64,000 nucleotides of DNA from Lachancea dasiensis (lineage: Eukaryota > Ascomycota > Saccharomycetes > Saccharomycetales > Saccharomycetaceae): positions 1,518,010 through 1,582,009 of the forward strand of contig LT598457.1 in the NCBI GenBank assembly GCA_900074725.1, read 5' to 3'. The translations under genes were made by a program, and so were the position numbers. The notes beneath the pieces are model-generated. The model was not told where the DNA came from and did not search any database. It saw only the letters and a program-made list of their open reading frames with translations. Below are positions 41,178 to 53,094 of the stretch, piece by piece (position 1 is the first letter of the stretch; the number at the start of each line of letters is the position of its first letter).

Positions 41178-42932
41178 ATGACTTTAATCGAGCATCCAGA
41201 AACACAGCCTAAGTGGTGGAAAGAAGCGACCATTTATCAAATCTACCCAGCAAGCTTTAAAGACACCAACGATGACGGGTGGGGAGACTTGAAGGGTATT
41301 ACTTCTAAGTTGAAGTACTTGAAGAGTATCGGTGTTGACGCTATCTGGGTATGTCCATTCTACGACTCTCCTCAACAAGATATGGGATATGACATTTCAG
41401 ATTACGAAAAAGTGTGGCCCACGTATGGTACCAATGAGGACTGCTTTGAATTGATAGAGAAAGCACACGAGCTTGGAATGAAGTTCATTACCGATCTCGT
41501 CATAAACCACTGTTCTACTGAACATGAATGGTTCAAGGAAAGTAGATCCTCGAAGACTAGTCCAAAGCGCGATTGGTTCTTCTGGCGTCCGCCAAAAGGA
41601 TATGACAGCGAAGGCCGCCCCATTCCACCTAACAATTGGAGATCATTTTTTGGTGGCTCTGCCTGGACCTTTGACGAGGAGAACGGTGAATTTTTCTTGC
41701 GTTTGTTCGCCTCCCGTCAACCAGATCTAAACTGGGACAATGACGAGTGCAGAATGGCTATCTATGAAAGCGCAGTTGGTTTCTGGCTAGATCACGGAGT
41801 TGACGGGTTTCGGATCGACACCGCCGGCCTGTATTCAAAGCGGCCGGGCCTACCAGACTCTCCAATTTTCAACAGTAAGGAAGAATTCCAGCACGCTAAC
41901 TGGGGTTCACACAACGGTGCTAGGATCCATGAATTTCACCAAGAGCTACGCAAGTTTATCGACAATAGGGTGAAAGACGGCAGAGAGATTATGACGGTAG
42001 GCGAGGTGGCTCATGGGAACGACAATGCCCTGTATACGAGCGCGGCCAGGGGCGAAATGAGCGAGGTTTTTGCCTTTAACCATGTCGACATTGGATCTAG
42101 CCCTCACTTCCGCTATGATGCAGTGCCCTTCACTTTGAAAGAATTTAAGGAGGCAATTGCGGCTAGCTTTTTGTTTGTCAATGGTACCGACACTTGGTCC
42201 ACCATTTACCTTGAAAATCATGATCAACCCCGCTCTATCACGAGATTTGGTAGCGACTCTCCCAAGTATCGGAACTTGTCAGGCAAACTCTTGGCATTGT
42301 TGGAGACTTCGCTTACAGGAACTTTGTATGTTTATCAAGGTCAAGAATTGGGCCAGATTAATGTGAAGGACTGGCCTATTGAGAAGTTTGAGGACATCGA
42401 TGTCAGGAATAACTACGAGATAATCAAGGCAAGATATGGCGAATCGTCAACAGAACTACAATCATTTTTGAACGGAATTGCTATGTTGTCACGGGATCAC
42501 TCTCGGAACCCCATGCCTTGGTCATCGGAAGGGCCCAACGCTGATTTCTGTTCGTCAAAGGCTAATCCATGGTTTTCCCTGAATGAATCGTTTGAACAAG
42601 GCATCAATGTTGCATCTGAGGAAAGTGATCCTGATTCTGTTTTGAACTTTTGGAGAAAGGCTTTGGCAACGAGGAAACAACACAAAAATGTCATGGTTTA
42701 TGGATACGACTTTGAGTTCATTAAATTGGAAGACGAGAAGCTCTTTAGCTTTACAAAGCGATTCGAGGATAAAAGGTTATTTGCTGCTTTGAACTTTAGT
42801 GATGATGAGATCGAGTTTAGCAGTCCACAGAATAGCTCTTCTCTAACGCTTCTCTTAGGAAACTATGGTAACATCGAGCAAGCCTCAAATACCTTGAGAC
42901 CATGGGAAGGAAGACTGTACTACATAGACTAA
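41178..42932 (+). CDS. MAL12: maltase (alpha-glucosidase, GH13), Mal12/Mal32 type
   Basis: This cytosolic GH13 alpha-glucosidase splits maltose into glucose. From the ATG at 41178 it has 584 residues, identical to Mal12/Mal32, and starts [17 protein letters not shown] as the family does; an upstream ATG at 41097 would add 27 unrelated residues and overlap the TATA region. The nucleophile Asp lies in GFRID, the acid Glu in TVGEVAH, and the third Asp in LENHDQ. The three residues after the nucleophile are Thr-Ala-Gly, the maltase signature, and are followed by [14 protein letters not shown] and WGSHNG as in MAL enzymes. A Mig1-type site upstream fits glucose repression. Confidence 0.94.
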   Translation: MTLIEHPETQPKWWKEATIYQIYPASFKDTNDDGWGDLKGITSKLKYLKSIGVDAIWVCPFYDSPQQDMGYDISDYEKVWPTYGTNEDCFELIEKAHELGMKFITDLVINHCSTEHEWFKESRSSKTSPKRDWFFWRPPKGYDSEGRPIPPNNWRSFFGGSAWTFDEENGEFFLRLFASRQPDLNWDNDECRMAIYESAVGFWLDHGVDGFRIDTAGLYSKRPGLPDSPIFNSKEEFQHANWGSHNGARIHEFHQELRKFIDNRVKDGREIMTVGEVAHGNDNALYTSAARGEMSEVFAFNHVDIGSSPHFRYDAVPFTLKEFKEAIAASFLFVNGTDTWSTIYLENHDQPRSITRFGSDSPKYRNLSGKLLALLETSLTGTLYVYQGQELGQINVKDWPIEKFEDIDVRNNYEIIKARYGESSTELQSFLNGIAMLSRDHSRNPMPWSSEGPNADFCSSKANPWFSLNESFEQGINVASEESDPDSVLNFWRKALATRKQHKNVMVYGYDFEFIKLEDEKLFSFTKRFEDKRLFAALNFSDDEIEFSSPQNSSSLTLLLGNYGNIEQASNTLRPWEGRLYYID

Positions 42933-44699
42933 CTAACTAAGTTATACAGCAAATATTTGAAACGGTCCAGATAAGCGTGCAGCTAGCTGGCTAGAAGTGA
43001 GTTCGCAAAGTAATTTTGACTGCTCACATGCCGTGGCAAGAAGTGCACTGGAATCCAAAGAGTTGCATGTCTATCGGAGCAGGTGAGGGCTATTTTAGAG
43101 GTTTTTCCCTGCGTTTCGAAGTCCTACGATTCCAAGAGCAACCCAGGATTTAACTTGCTTTTCATGCTAGCTAGTAACTAAAACACATGGTAACAATAAT
43201 AGAGGAGTTTCACAATAAAAGTAGACATACAATTGGTAGAGCTATAAAATGTACGTCACTAAGCCAACTGACATTACTTTCTCATCTTTGGGCCTAGCTG
43301 TCGGAAACGTCAATGATTCACAGCACTAGTGTTCATGCTTGAAATTTATTTAAGCTCTTACGATGATGTTGAGAGACAAATGAGCTAAACTTAGTTGCCA
43401 CCTATAATGTGTAGAGATCCCAGTTTTACATCCCACTTGTTCCGGCATACAGGAATTAATATTTGTTTTACAAACTGTAACTTTGACTGACCTGATCACA
43501 TTAATTTCTTACTCAATACTAAAAGCAAACTGGGAAACTTCACCAAATGAGTTTTTTGGAGTTTGATTTGACGCCTACATCCTTTTCATTTGAACGAAGT
43601 CTCGATAAAAATGAGCTTCATTAAGAAGTGCCCATTTGCACTATCCCGAGGAACCTCCTATGATGATTGCTAGTTTTTCAGAGTGCGGATAGATTAAAAT
43701 ATAACGGGTTTATGATATGTATATTATTTAAAATAATTATGGCGTCCCGTATTGACAATTTTTTGGTTCCTTGTGTTGTTTAAAACACTACGTGAACCTT
43801 TAGCATGCATTCAAGCAGTAAGAGTGTGTTAAATCATTTCGCTTACCGCATTCACAATAAACAGCATAATTCAAGCCATGGTATCAGTAATATTGGAACT
43901 TGGAGCGTGAGAGATAGCTCTGACGAATTACCAAATATCAAGTAAAAGTTTGCCGATCTTTCGAACCGAGATTTTTCCGGCCCCACTTTTCATATTCTTC
44001 CGAGTTCGATGATTGTCTGTCATAATATATTTGGAGGAACGATTTCGCATACTTAAGAGTTCCTTAGAGGTCAGGGAGTAGCCTAAAATTGACTTGTACT
44101 ATTAGAGTGCTTTATTTTGAACGTTTTTAAACTGTGCGTCACCTCATAGCAAATTTAACATACTCTCTATGTGTATGTGGTATAACGAAAGAGCACCCAA
44201 ATGCTCAACAATTATCCTATATAGGCTCAGTTGAAATGAAAATAGCTTCTTTTTACTGCCAGATTTTAAAAGACAGATATTTTGCGAAAGTGATCGAATG
44301 CTTACAGACAGTCGATCAGCATGCCATGATCCCGATTTTCATAGTTTCAGTTGTATACTGTAGTAAACGAAGAAGGAATTAAAAATGCATGGCACTCTTT
44401 AGGACATACTTCCACTATGCTTTGGGATGTCCCTTTTCGTCAAATTGAGTGTATCGAGTTCGGATGATGAGTCTATTACTTTTTTCAGGAGATTTTTTTC
44501 AAGAGGAAACTGTAAACTGGGCGGCAACCGATAGAACTTGAATGTATCAAGTCCACATTGTGCACAAACAAACAGACAAGAAAATTTTGTTTGTCTTTAG
44601 TAGTCAAATAGGTAGCTGACGGTGTTCACCAGCTTATATAAGGAGTACAAGAAAAATGTAAGATAGTCCGGCTGTTAATTCGTTTTAGAGAGGGCACCA
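42933..44699. other. intergenic region before the acid phosphatase
   Basis: About 1.8 kb with no recognised gene. A TATATAA box at 44635-44641 lies about 60 bases before the phosphatase ATG. I found no CACGTG or CACGTT Pho4 site in the nearest 600 bases by eye. Confidence 0.45.
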
Positions 44700-46109
44700 A
44701 TGTTGCTCGATAGATCTGTCTTATTAACGTTGGGTGGGCTCTGTTCAACCCACGCCTTTGCTATTCCGCCAAGAAAGGGAACCGCCTTGTCTAAAATTGG
44801 AACACAAGAACATCTGTTTCCATTTCTAGGGGGTGCCGCTCCATATTTTTCATACCCTGGCAGCTATGGAATTCCAATAGGGCCACCAAGCCATTGTGAA
44901 CTTCAACAAATTCAATTGCTTGCCAGGCATGGCGAGAGATATCCTACTAAAAGCAGTGGCAAGAAATTGATGAAAACATGGAACAAATTGAAAGAATACC
45001 CCCATAGTTTCAACGGATCATTATCTTTCATCAACGATGATTACGAGTTCTTCGTTCGTGAAAATGAAAACCTGGAGATGGAAACCTCTCTCAAAAATTC
45101 GGTCAATGCTCTTAATCCTTATTCAGGGGAAATGGATGCAAAGAGACATGCACAACAATTTTTGGCTCTATACGAAGGCTTTCTAGAGGGCAACCGGGAG
45201 TTTGCTGTGTTTGCATCCAGTTCCGAAAGAGTTCACGACACGGCTGAGTTTTTCATCGAAAGCCTCGGAGACAAATTCCAGGTATCGTTGCAAGTGGTCA
45301 GTGAAGACCCCAGCGCTGGTGCAAATACTCTTTCAGCCGGTTATGCTTGTCCTGCGTGGGACCCTGATGCATATACTGAAATAATCGGCAATTACTCAAC
45401 CAAGTATTTGACAGACATCGCCGAACGACTGAATAATGAGAACCGTGGGTTAAATCTAACTGAATCTGACGCCAACAATCTGTTTTCATGGTGCGCTTAC
45501 GAACTCAACGCTCAGGGATACAGTGACATGTGTGACGTTTTTACTATGGAAGAATTAATTCATTATTCATATAATGATGATCTGTCATCCTATTACCAAG
45601 ATGGTCCTGGTTATTCCATGATTCAGGCTGTAGGGGCAAATTACTTCAACGCTTCTCTCAAACTACTCAAAGAAAGCGATAGACTAGACCAGAAGGTATG
45701 GTTGAGTTTCACACATGACACTGACATTTTAAATTACTTGACTACGGTAGGCCTTTTTGATGATGGTCACAAATTAAACGCTACCTATGTTCCTTTCAGG
45801 AACCATGTTTTTCACAAATCCTGGATAATACCTCAAGGTGCGAGAGTTTATACTCAAAAGTTTCAATGCGACAATGAATCCTACGTCAGGTACGTTGTAA
45901 ACGATGCAGTGATTCCATTAGAATCATGTTCTGAGGGGCCTGGTTTCTCCTGCAAAGCAGAGAACTTCTATAAGTATGCTGGCGAACGGTTAGCCGGCCA
46001 AAATTTCTTGGAGGCATGCAATACATCCAGCGTTAGCAACAACACCGAACTTACTTTCTTCTGGGACTGGAAATCCGCTCACTACAACGCCAGTTTGCTT
46101 AATGAATAG
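44700..46109 (+). CDS. PHO5: secreted histidine acid phosphatase, Pho5 type
   Basis: This is a secreted acid phosphatase that frees phosphate from organic esters in the cell wall space. It has 469 residues, against 467 for Pho5, with a signal peptide to about residue 20. The phosphohistidine motif RHGERYP is at 76-82 and the proton-donor HD pair is in FTHDTD (about 340). Numerous NxS/T sites fit heavy N-glycosylation. The eight or so cysteines are spaced as in the family. S. cerevisiae PHO5 is induced by Pho4 in low phosphate, but no obvious Pho4 E-box is visible upstream, so regulation may differ. Confidence 0.94.
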   Translation: MLLDRSVLLTLGGLCSTHAFAIPPRKGTALSKIGTQEHLFPFLGGAAPYFSYPGSYGIPIGPPSHCELQQIQLLARHGERYPTKSSGKKLMKTWNKLKEYPHSFNGSLSFINDDYEFFVRENENLEMETSLKNSVNALNPYSGEMDAKRHAQQFLALYEGFLEGNREFAVFASSSERVHDTAEFFIESLGDKFQVSLQVVSEDPSAGANTLSAGYACPAWDPDAYTEIIGNYSTKYLTDIAERLNNENRGLNLTESDANNLFSWCAYELNAQGYSDMCDVFTMEELIHYSYNDDLSSYYQDGPGYSMIQAVGANYFNASLKLLKESDRLDQKVWLSFTHDTDILNYLTTVGLFDDGHKLNATYVPFRNHVFHKSWIIPQGARVYTQKFQCDNESYVRYVVNDAVIPLESCSEGPGFSCKAENFYKYAGERLAGQNFLEACNTSSVSNNTELTFFWDWKSAHYNASLLNE

Positions 46110-46943
46110 AGATGGCACAGGCACAAAAAATGTCAAAATTATTATTTCATTGTGTCATACCTCAGATCAGGGGATAGAATCTAGTCTTCTTCAAGAGCTG
46201 CTTCCCAAATACCCCTCCATACATATCACGTCAATGACACAACTCGCTTTTATTCAACAAGGCGATAATTTGCGAAGATAGTTCAAATTAGCTGTGTACG
46301 ATGGCTTTCAATCATGGTTAATATGGGATTGCATGACCATTCGGCCAAACTTCTCTTGTCAGTGAACCTCATTTAAGTTGAAGACGCTGAACTTGCGAAA
46401 TGTTAGTGCCTATGGCTACCTCGTCCAATTTAATCGCAAGTGAATACATAAACCATTAGCTGAACGTGTCCTTTTTTTTTGACCATCAAAAGTATCCACT
46501 TGACCGGTTAAAGGGGACACGTAGGCAGTCTTCACGAGGTGCCAGACAGTGAACACTGCCACCCAAGGTTTCACAGCTTTTTAACTCGATTAGCTGATTA
46601 TTCGCGAAAGCCTTGTTTGGTAGATATCCAACTTCATGAGAATAATCAAATCTATTCAATAGTAAAATGCGGCCTACACCCTTATTAAGAACAATTCATA
46701 GGGCAATTGGATAAAATGCAAGTCACCCACGTATTTGTGTCGTGTATTCCAGTGATGACAGAATTATAAACCAGCGGATAATTCACTTCGGTCATGCACT
46801 CAGCAATTCCATATGCTGATCAATCAAATTCTCTTCGTTGCGCACACTTTTAACACCTGTGTTATTTTTTGTCATGGACGCAGCGAACAGTTCAGCTGCA
46901 TCTACCATTTGATGAAAAAATTATTGAAGCATCCGGCGCTGCT

Positions 46944-46951
46944 TCCGCGGA
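46944..46951. promoter_or_regulatory. PDRE (Pdr1/Pdr3-type site) 1
   Basis: TCCGCGGA is the exact palindromic pleiotropic drug response element bound by Pdr1 and Pdr3. Confidence 0.65.
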
Positions 46952-46992
46952 ATCACTACGAACAGAAAGTTCCTCACACCTCATTTTTTTGT

Positions 46993-47000
46993 TCCGCGGT
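46993..47000 (+). promoter_or_regulatory. PDRE-like site 2
   Basis: TCCGCGGT differs by one base from the consensus TCCGCGGA and keeps the CCGCGG core. Confidence 0.5.
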
Positions 47001-47012
47001 ACGGGGGGCCAC

Positions 47013-47020
47013 ACCGCGGA
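47013..47020 (-). promoter_or_regulatory. PDRE-like site 3
   Basis: ACCGCGGA reads TCCGCGGT on the minus strand, the same one-base variant as site 2 in the opposite direction. Confidence 0.5.
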
Positions 47021-47294
47021 CCTAGACGATGGGTGACGCTTATAGATGTAGATAATGATTCGATGAACATCTAGTCCAAGAGAGAGGTATCGACAAAGCT
47101 TCCTGCAGGATAGAACAGCGCTCGTATATATTCAACGACTTTTCACGGGTCTGCTCTAAAAAACAAGTTGTTAGCACATAGCTGGCTGTTAAAGTTTGGA
47201 GCGGGTTCTCATTTCTAGTCTCAGGGGAGCCATTGGCTGAGTGAAAAGCACTGCGAGATAGGACTGCGAGATAGCTTACCTAACTACGGGCGCG

Positions 47295-48329
47295 ATGAGC
47301 GGTATTGAAACAGTTTTAGTGACGGGAGGGTCCGGCTTTGTGGGCGGCCATTGTATTGTTAAACTACTAGAGAAAGGGTACAGTGTGAGAACAACTATTC
47401 GCTCTTTATCCAAAAAAGAAAAGGTTCTTGATATGTTGAAAAATGGCGGAATCACCTCATTTGATAGAATTAGTTTTTGCGAAGCAGACTTGACCGAAGA
47501 TGCCAACTGGCACGACGCGGTAAAAGATTGCGAGTATGTCTTACATGTTGCCTCTCCCATCTTATTCACCATCCCTAAGGACGAAAATGAAATGATTCGA
47601 CCAGCCGTCGATGGTACTTTGAGAGTACTTAAAGCTGCGCGAGATGGTGGGGTAAGACGCGTGGTAATGACATCCAATTTCGGTGCAGTTGGTTACAGCC
47701 ACAAAGATCCCCATACACCAATAACTGAAAAAGAGTGGACAGATCCAAATGAGAAACACTTAACAGCCTACAACAAATCAAAAGTTTTGGCAGAAAGGGC
47801 AGCTTGGGATTTTGTCAATTCTCATGGTAAAGGTCTTGAATTGGTAACAATCAACCCAACAGCAATTTATGGGCCAGCACTATGTAAAGACATGTCAGTT
47901 GGTTTTGAGCTATTGAAGAAGATCTTAGATGGGTCAATGAGAGCAATTCCTCAGCTGAGTATGAACGTCATTGACGTTCGGGATGTTGCAGACTTGCACA
48001 TTCGCGCTATGACAAGCCCTAAAGCCAAAGGCCAGCGGTTCCTAGCACTGGCAGGTGGTGAAATATCTTTACCGGAAATCGCCAACTTTCTTAGAGCCAG
48101 ACCAGAGGCTGAGAGATACAACATCTCAAACATGATATTGCCAAATTGGGTTGCTTATTTTGGAGGCCTATTCAACCAACAATTAAAGACTTTGGCGTCG
48201 ATGCTCAAGACCAGCCGTAATGCTAGCAATGAAAAGGCGAAAACGATTTTAGATTGGGAGCCAATTGCAACTAACGAAGAGGCTATCATTGCATCAGTAG
48301 AAAGTATGCTCAACTTCGAGATCCTATGA
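47295..48329 (+). CDS. extended SDR NAD(P)H-dependent carbonyl reductase (dihydroflavonol-reductase-like)
   Basis: This 344-residue protein is an extended short-chain dehydrogenase that likely reduces aldehydes or ketones with NAD(P)H. The Rossmann motif TGGSGFVG is at 10-17 and the active-site YNKSK has Tyr159 and Lys163, with the catalytic Ser in TSNFG. Yeast Gre2 and Ari1 belong to the same superfamily, but details here (TGGSGFVGGHC, TSNFGAVGYSH, RFLALAGGEISLPEIANFL) look more like bacterial aldehyde reductases as I recall them. It has no introns and stands alone in a subtelomere, which fits horizontal transfer but does not prove it. PDRE-like sites upstream suggest control by drug-response regulators. 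Confidence 0.87.
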   Translation: MSGIETVLVTGGSGFVGGHCIVKLLEKGYSVRTTIRSLSKKEKVLDMLKNGGITSFDRISFCEADLTEDANWHDAVKDCEYVLHVASPILFTIPKDENEMIRPAVDGTLRVLKAARDGGVRRVVMTSNFGAVGYSHKDPHTPITEKEWTDPNEKHLTAYNKSKVLAERAAWDFVNSHGKGLELVTINPTAIYGPALCKDMSVGFELLKKILDGSMRAIPQLSMNVIDVRDVADLHIRAMTSPKAKGQRFLALAGGEISLPEIANFLRARPEAERYNISNMILPNWVAYFGGLFNQQLKTLASMLKTSRNASNEKAKTILDWEPIATNEEAIIASVESMLNFEIL

Positions 48330-50952
48330 GTGGTCTTTTTGGTGACTTATTTACCTTTTTCACCCCTATGTCCTATAGGCTTTGAGATTTACGAATTTTA
48401 GGGGGCGTTGATGTAAACTAGCCACCCAGCCACCAACTGTGCGTTCAAGTTATTGTTCGGCATTTTGGGTGAATTGCATCGAGCGGGCCTCGGCAGTAGA
48501 TAACTTGCTGAATTGTTCGTTCAACCTGTTAAGAGACATCGGGCATTTTATTCTGAGTACTTGATCTAAATCTGAAGCTTGTAAAGCGACTTCTGGTTAC
48601 TCTCCGTAATTATTTCGGCTATAAATCTGGTTCATATTGGGGACGTATAGCCGATATTTATACATAATTCTGACGGGAAAAGTCTGGGTGCAATTAAGAC
48701 TTGATAATCCAACCACTGCACCCAGCATATGTATCGCTGTGCTGCTGAATAATCAAATTCACTGAACAGAACATTTTGTCGGGTCGCTGCTCCTCTGAAT
48801 CCCAATGGTTGATTATGCGCTTCGTACATTCTTTTGTTACTTACGTCCCAATTATCACGTCGTACCATACTAGTGCTGAAATAGTGATTACCATTGTGCA
48901 ATTCGAGACCCTTCAAACAGTACTAGATTACTACCACTCGGTGGTTATAACATGCTTTCATAGTTTCAGTCGCAGATGTTGAGTTAGGGACAAGAAATGC
49001 AGCTTTGCCTCGCCACCACCTGTGAAATGTTTAATTAATCATTGCTAACCTATGTCATAGTAGTCACAGACAGATTGTTACCGAGCCTTTTTTCTTTTCT
49101 ACTTACGGCCTTTGAATTCTATCACTTTAGATCGTCTAAGCCGCTAGATGGACAAAGCTGTGCTAGGATACACATGTATAGTGTGAAAGTACAATGAGGA
49201 TATATTATTAGACCGACTAAAAATCAAGTCACAATATTTACCACAAGCAGCTGGTGTCGATATCGATGTCTGCACGACTAATAGTCTGCCTTAAGGCAAG
49301 CGATTTTAGTTTATCCCATATTCGACTTCAGTGCACTTTCGTCACAGCACGATTGTGAATACTGGCTGCCATTTAAATGGTGTCATTAAAGGGTTTTTCA
49401 AATTTAAGTAAGGTAGGGAAAGTGCCCATGACTTTTGGCTACCCTCGTTCAGTACTAAACTGGGGGTGAGTTGAGGAAACGCAAGAGCATGGCACCCTGG
49501 CCGCCTTCTTCGTCCACAAACGTGCTTTTAAAATCATCAGGTATAATAGAGGACCGCTCTTGTACCTTGAACACCCCGGTTGTTTTGCGTCAAAAACTTA
49601 CCTCTCCGTTCTCTCACTACCGATGGTCATCAGCTCCTCAAATATTCGAATGGAAGGCTATCAATGCAGAAAAGTAGTGGCACTTGAGCACCCAACTTGG
49701 TTCAGATCCTTAGTGCTGCAACAGCCACTCGATTGACTGGACACCGCGGAGTAGTTGAAACTAGTTAAGAACATGCTTCCGATACTTCGAAATATAAACA
49801 GGGTGCATGACTTGGTCTTGATTTTATCCCGGAATCATAGCTGTGAGCATGAAATATCCTCTTGACGTAAAACAAAGCAATCATGCAGTGTCGGGTAGTA
49901 GAAGTGCTGTCTTGGTGCAGCATTTAAGCCTTATGAAAACAGTGGGCAAATAATGTATTCGGTAGTGTTCATCAGTCATAGGGCTACAGAGACCTTCCAC
50001 AGGTTTTACTTATCCTGGGTACATGATTATTATCACGACTCATCTTGCAACATCTTATACAGATGCACACTTCGTTTAAAAGCTGCCGTGGATCTGGTGA
50101 TAAAATCTATAATACTATGGCACTTCTCCGGTCATTTATCTATTGTAGCATTAGGGTTTTGAAGTCAATCCATTGGATCAATGGTTTTCCAAGAACGACT
50201 TTAGGCGATTCTGTTCGTGTAAAGCACCAAAGCTCTTCCCGATCCACTTCATAAGGACTCTACAGTTCTCAAGAAGAGACGTCGACTTCCCTTATACAGC
50301 CGTACTCAATTGACCATCGTCGTTTCTGGTCATGCGCCTAGCTTCTTCGCCCATGGCCCTCACTCACACTTGTATTTCGGAAGTCAATACCCGGCACCTG
50401 CCCCCCTCCGCATTGACACGAAAGTATCTTACTAAATAGAAAAATGTTATCGAACACAAGAGGCTTGTTGCCGGAAGAAATGAAAAATAATTATTAATAT
50501 AATGACTTCGACAAAAATTATCGCGGGGAACAAGGGCAGGTGTCCGAATGCACATCGAGTTCACACGGACTTAGGACGAACGGAAAGTAGTGAGGAAGCT
50601 GGTGTCAAAAGTAAAGAAAGTGTGGGGCCACACCTCCTTTAAAACTTCCGCACGCAGTTTTCAATATGTGGAAAGGTGCACAAAGTTTTAAATAGTTCAT
50701 GCAGGCTCCGAAACCAGTGCACCTTGGAAGCCCATGTACCTTTTACGAAGCCTTAAAAGCTCGAGGTTTTTGGTACTCATGTATTTCCCTTGTTTTCATC
50801 ACCACTTGACGGATATTACCAAGATGGGAATATCTTAGGATGGGAAGAGTATATAAATGTGTGGTCGATGAACTTGTGAGAGGACCTTGTAACTAAAACA
50901 GGAGTTGTTCCACAAATTTTAACGAGATTACGAAGGTATCAGTACACTCAAC
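48330..50952. other. long intergenic region before the isomaltase
   Basis: About 2.6 kb with no gene I can recognise; frames at 48632-48916, 49471-49677 and 49953-50254 look random. Near the isomaltase it has a Mig1-like GTGGGG at 50622 within the palindrome GTGTGGGGCCACAC and a TATATAA box at 50850-50856. Confidence 0.45.
50622..50627 (+). promoter_or_regulatory. Mig1-like site before the isomaltase
   Basis: GTGGGG matches the Mig1 core and is preceded by an A-rich stretch. It is embedded in a short palindrome, so another factor could also use it. It lies about 330 bases before the ATG. Confidence 0.4.
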
Positions 50953-52722
50953 ATGACGATCCATACTTCTCACCCTGAATCCGACCCCAAATGGTGGAAG
51001 GAGGCTACGATCTACCAAATTTACCCTGCAAGTTTTAAAGACTCAGACAATGATGGATGGGGAGACATGAAGGGAATTTTCTCAAAACTAGAATACATCA
51101 AGGAACTTGGGGTGGATGCCATTTGGATCTCGCCATTTTACGATTCCCCTCAAGATGATATGGGCTATGATATTGCAAACTACGAAAAAGTATGGCCGAC
51201 GTACGGAACCAATGAAGATTGCTTCAATGTCATCAAAAAGACCCACGAGCTGGGAATGAAGTTCATTACCGATCTCGTCATAAATCATTGTTCCAGTGAA
51301 CATGAATGGTTCAAGGAAAGTAGATCATCAAAGACTAATCCAAAACGCGATTGGTTCTTCTGGAAGCCTCCTAAGGGCTATGATGATAATGGAAAACCAA
51401 TTCCTCCAAACAACTGGAAATCTTATTTTGGAGGATCTGCATGGACATTCGACGAGGTAACTGAAGAATTTTATTTACGACTATTTGCATCAACTCAACC
51501 AGATTTAAACTGGGAAAGTGAGGAATGCAGAAAAGCTATCTACGAGAGCTCAGTTGGTTTTTGGCTTGATCACGGCGTCGATGGCTTTAGAATAGATGTT
51601 GGAAGCTTGTATTCGAAGGTCGTTGGTCTACCCGATGCTCCTGTAACCGACAAAAACTCTCCTTGGCAGTCAAGCGACCCAATGACATTGAATGGCCCCC
51701 GCATCCATGAATTTCACCAAGAGTTGAATGATTTCATGAGAAAGAGGGTGAAGGATGGAAGGGAACTATTGACTGTTGGAGAAATGCAACATGCGACGGA
51801 CGAGGTCAAAAAATTATACACCAGCTCTTCGAGACATGAGCTCAACGAACTCTTTAACTTCTCCCACACAGATGTGGGCACTTCTCCTTTATTTCGATAC
51901 GATCTAGTGCCTTTCAAGCTCAAGGACTGGAAAATTGCTTTAGCTGAATTATTCAGGTTCGTTAATGGGACAGACTGTTGGTCAACAATCTACCTCGAGA
52001 ACCATGATCAGCCTCGGTCTATTACCAGGTTTGCAGATGACTCACCTAAGAATCGTGTTATTTCCGGAAAACTTTTGAGTGTCCTGCTGACGTCATTGAG
52101 CGGGACCTTGTACGTTTACCAAGGTCAAGAGCTAGGCCAGATCAACTTCAAGAATTGGCCCATTCAAAAATATGAAGATGTTGAGGTAAGAAATAACTAC
52201 CAAGTTATCAAAGATGAGCATGGTGAAAAATCTATACAGATGAAAAATTTTATGGAAGGAATTGCTCTAATCTCGAGGGATCATGCAAGGACCCCTATGC
52301 AGTGGAGCAAGGATGAACCAAATGCAGGGTTCTCTGCCAGTGAAGCTAAACCATGGTTTTTTGTAAACGAATCTTTTCGGGAAGGTATAAACGTAGAAGA
52401 CGAACTAAAGGATGAAGAGTCCGTCCTCAATTTCTGGAAAAAGGCCCTAAAATTCAGAAAGGCTCACAGAGACATCGCTGTCTATGGTTACGACTTTGAG
52501 TTTATTGACTTGGAAAATAATCAAGTTTTCAGTTTCAAGAAAAGTCACGGAAGAAAAAAACTGGTTGCTGCTTTGAATTTTAGCTCAGAATCTGCTGATT
52601 TTGAAATCCCAAATGATGATGGATCTTATGAGCTAGCATTTGGTAACCTTTCGGAAACCGTTGTTGATCCTCAATCAAGGTCCTTGAAGCCATGGGAAGG
52701 GAGAGTTTACATTTCTCAATGA
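50953..52722 (+). CDS. IMA1: isomaltase (oligo-1,6-glucosidase, GH13), Ima1 type
   Basis: This GH13 enzyme hydrolyses alpha-1,6 links in isomaltose and also alpha-methylglucoside. It has 589 residues, exactly the length of Ima1, and is very similar to it throughout. After the nucleophile Asp215 come Val216-Gly217-Ser218, the isomaltase signature, then [13 protein letters not shown]. The acid Glu is in TVGEMQH and the third Asp in LENHDQ. It is a paralogue of the maltase at 41178-42932, about 8 kb away on the same strand, and the two differ at the residues that set substrate choice. A frameshifted maltose-permease-type gene lies 5 kb downstream and could supply substrate if the frameshift is not real. 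Confidence 0.95.
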   Translation: MTIHTSHPESDPKWWKEATIYQIYPASFKDSDNDGWGDMKGIFSKLEYIKELGVDAIWISPFYDSPQDDMGYDIANYEKVWPTYGTNEDCFNVIKKTHELGMKFITDLVINHCSSEHEWFKESRSSKTNPKRDWFFWKPPKGYDDNGKPIPPNNWKSYFGGSAWTFDEVTEEFYLRLFASTQPDLNWESEECRKAIYESSVGFWLDHGVDGFRIDVGSLYSKVVGLPDAPVTDKNSPWQSSDPMTLNGPRIHEFHQELNDFMRKRVKDGRELLTVGEMQHATDEVKKLYTSSSRHELNELFNFSHTDVGTSPLFRYDLVPFKLKDWKIALAELFRFVNGTDCWSTIYLENHDQPRSITRFADDSPKNRVISGKLLSVLLTSLSGTLYVYQGQELGQINFKNWPIQKYEDVEVRNNYQVIKDEHGEKSIQMKNFMEGIALISRDHARTPMQWSKDEPNAGFSASEAKPWFFVNESFREGINVEDELKDEESVLNFWKKALKFRKAHRDIAVYGYDFEFIDLENNQVFSFKKSHGRKKLVAALNFSSESADFEIPNDDGSYELAFGNLSETVVDPQSRSLKPWEGRVYISQ

Positions 52723-53094
52723 AGTGAGATCGACAGAAAAATTAATGCTCTTGTTACAACACAATCTTTTGCTGCGGGAATTGAAGTTTTGAGTGACATA
52801 AAATTGTTTTTATAATACATGCTGACTTTTTGTATATTTGTGTGACGAATTGTTCATGATGCACCCTTCCTGTAAAACGAGTAGGCTACGTCAACTGGTT
52901 CTGATATTTTCTACTTCAGATAAACCAGCAGAAGGTAGATCTACTATTTTTCAGTTAGTGCTACCTGCTCAAGAGTTACCTATAATAGGAAATTCCAACA
53001 ATTTGAATCATATCAACACAGGATTTTCCCCTCATTTTTTTTTTTAGCGAATGGAGGTTTCTAACATCTCTCACAAAGTGTCTCATAAATCAAA
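52723..53094. other. short intergenic region
   Basis: Isomaltase 3' flank followed by AT-rich DNA leading into the Ty3/gypsy relic. I found no second LTR here. Confidence 0.4.

Larger units (their letters stand above)
46110..47294. promoter_or_regulatory. upstream region of the SDR reductase gene
   Basis: About 1.2 kb. No gene is recognised. Three PDRE-like palindromes sit at 46944-47020, roughly 275-350 bases before the reductase ATG. Confidence 0.5.

Noticed and set aside
49743-49750. A further ACCGCGGA like the PDRE variants
   Set aside because: It is more than 1 kb from any gene start and stands alone.
49471-50254. Three short frames upstream of the isomaltase
   Set aside because: No recognisable similarity and mutually overlapping.
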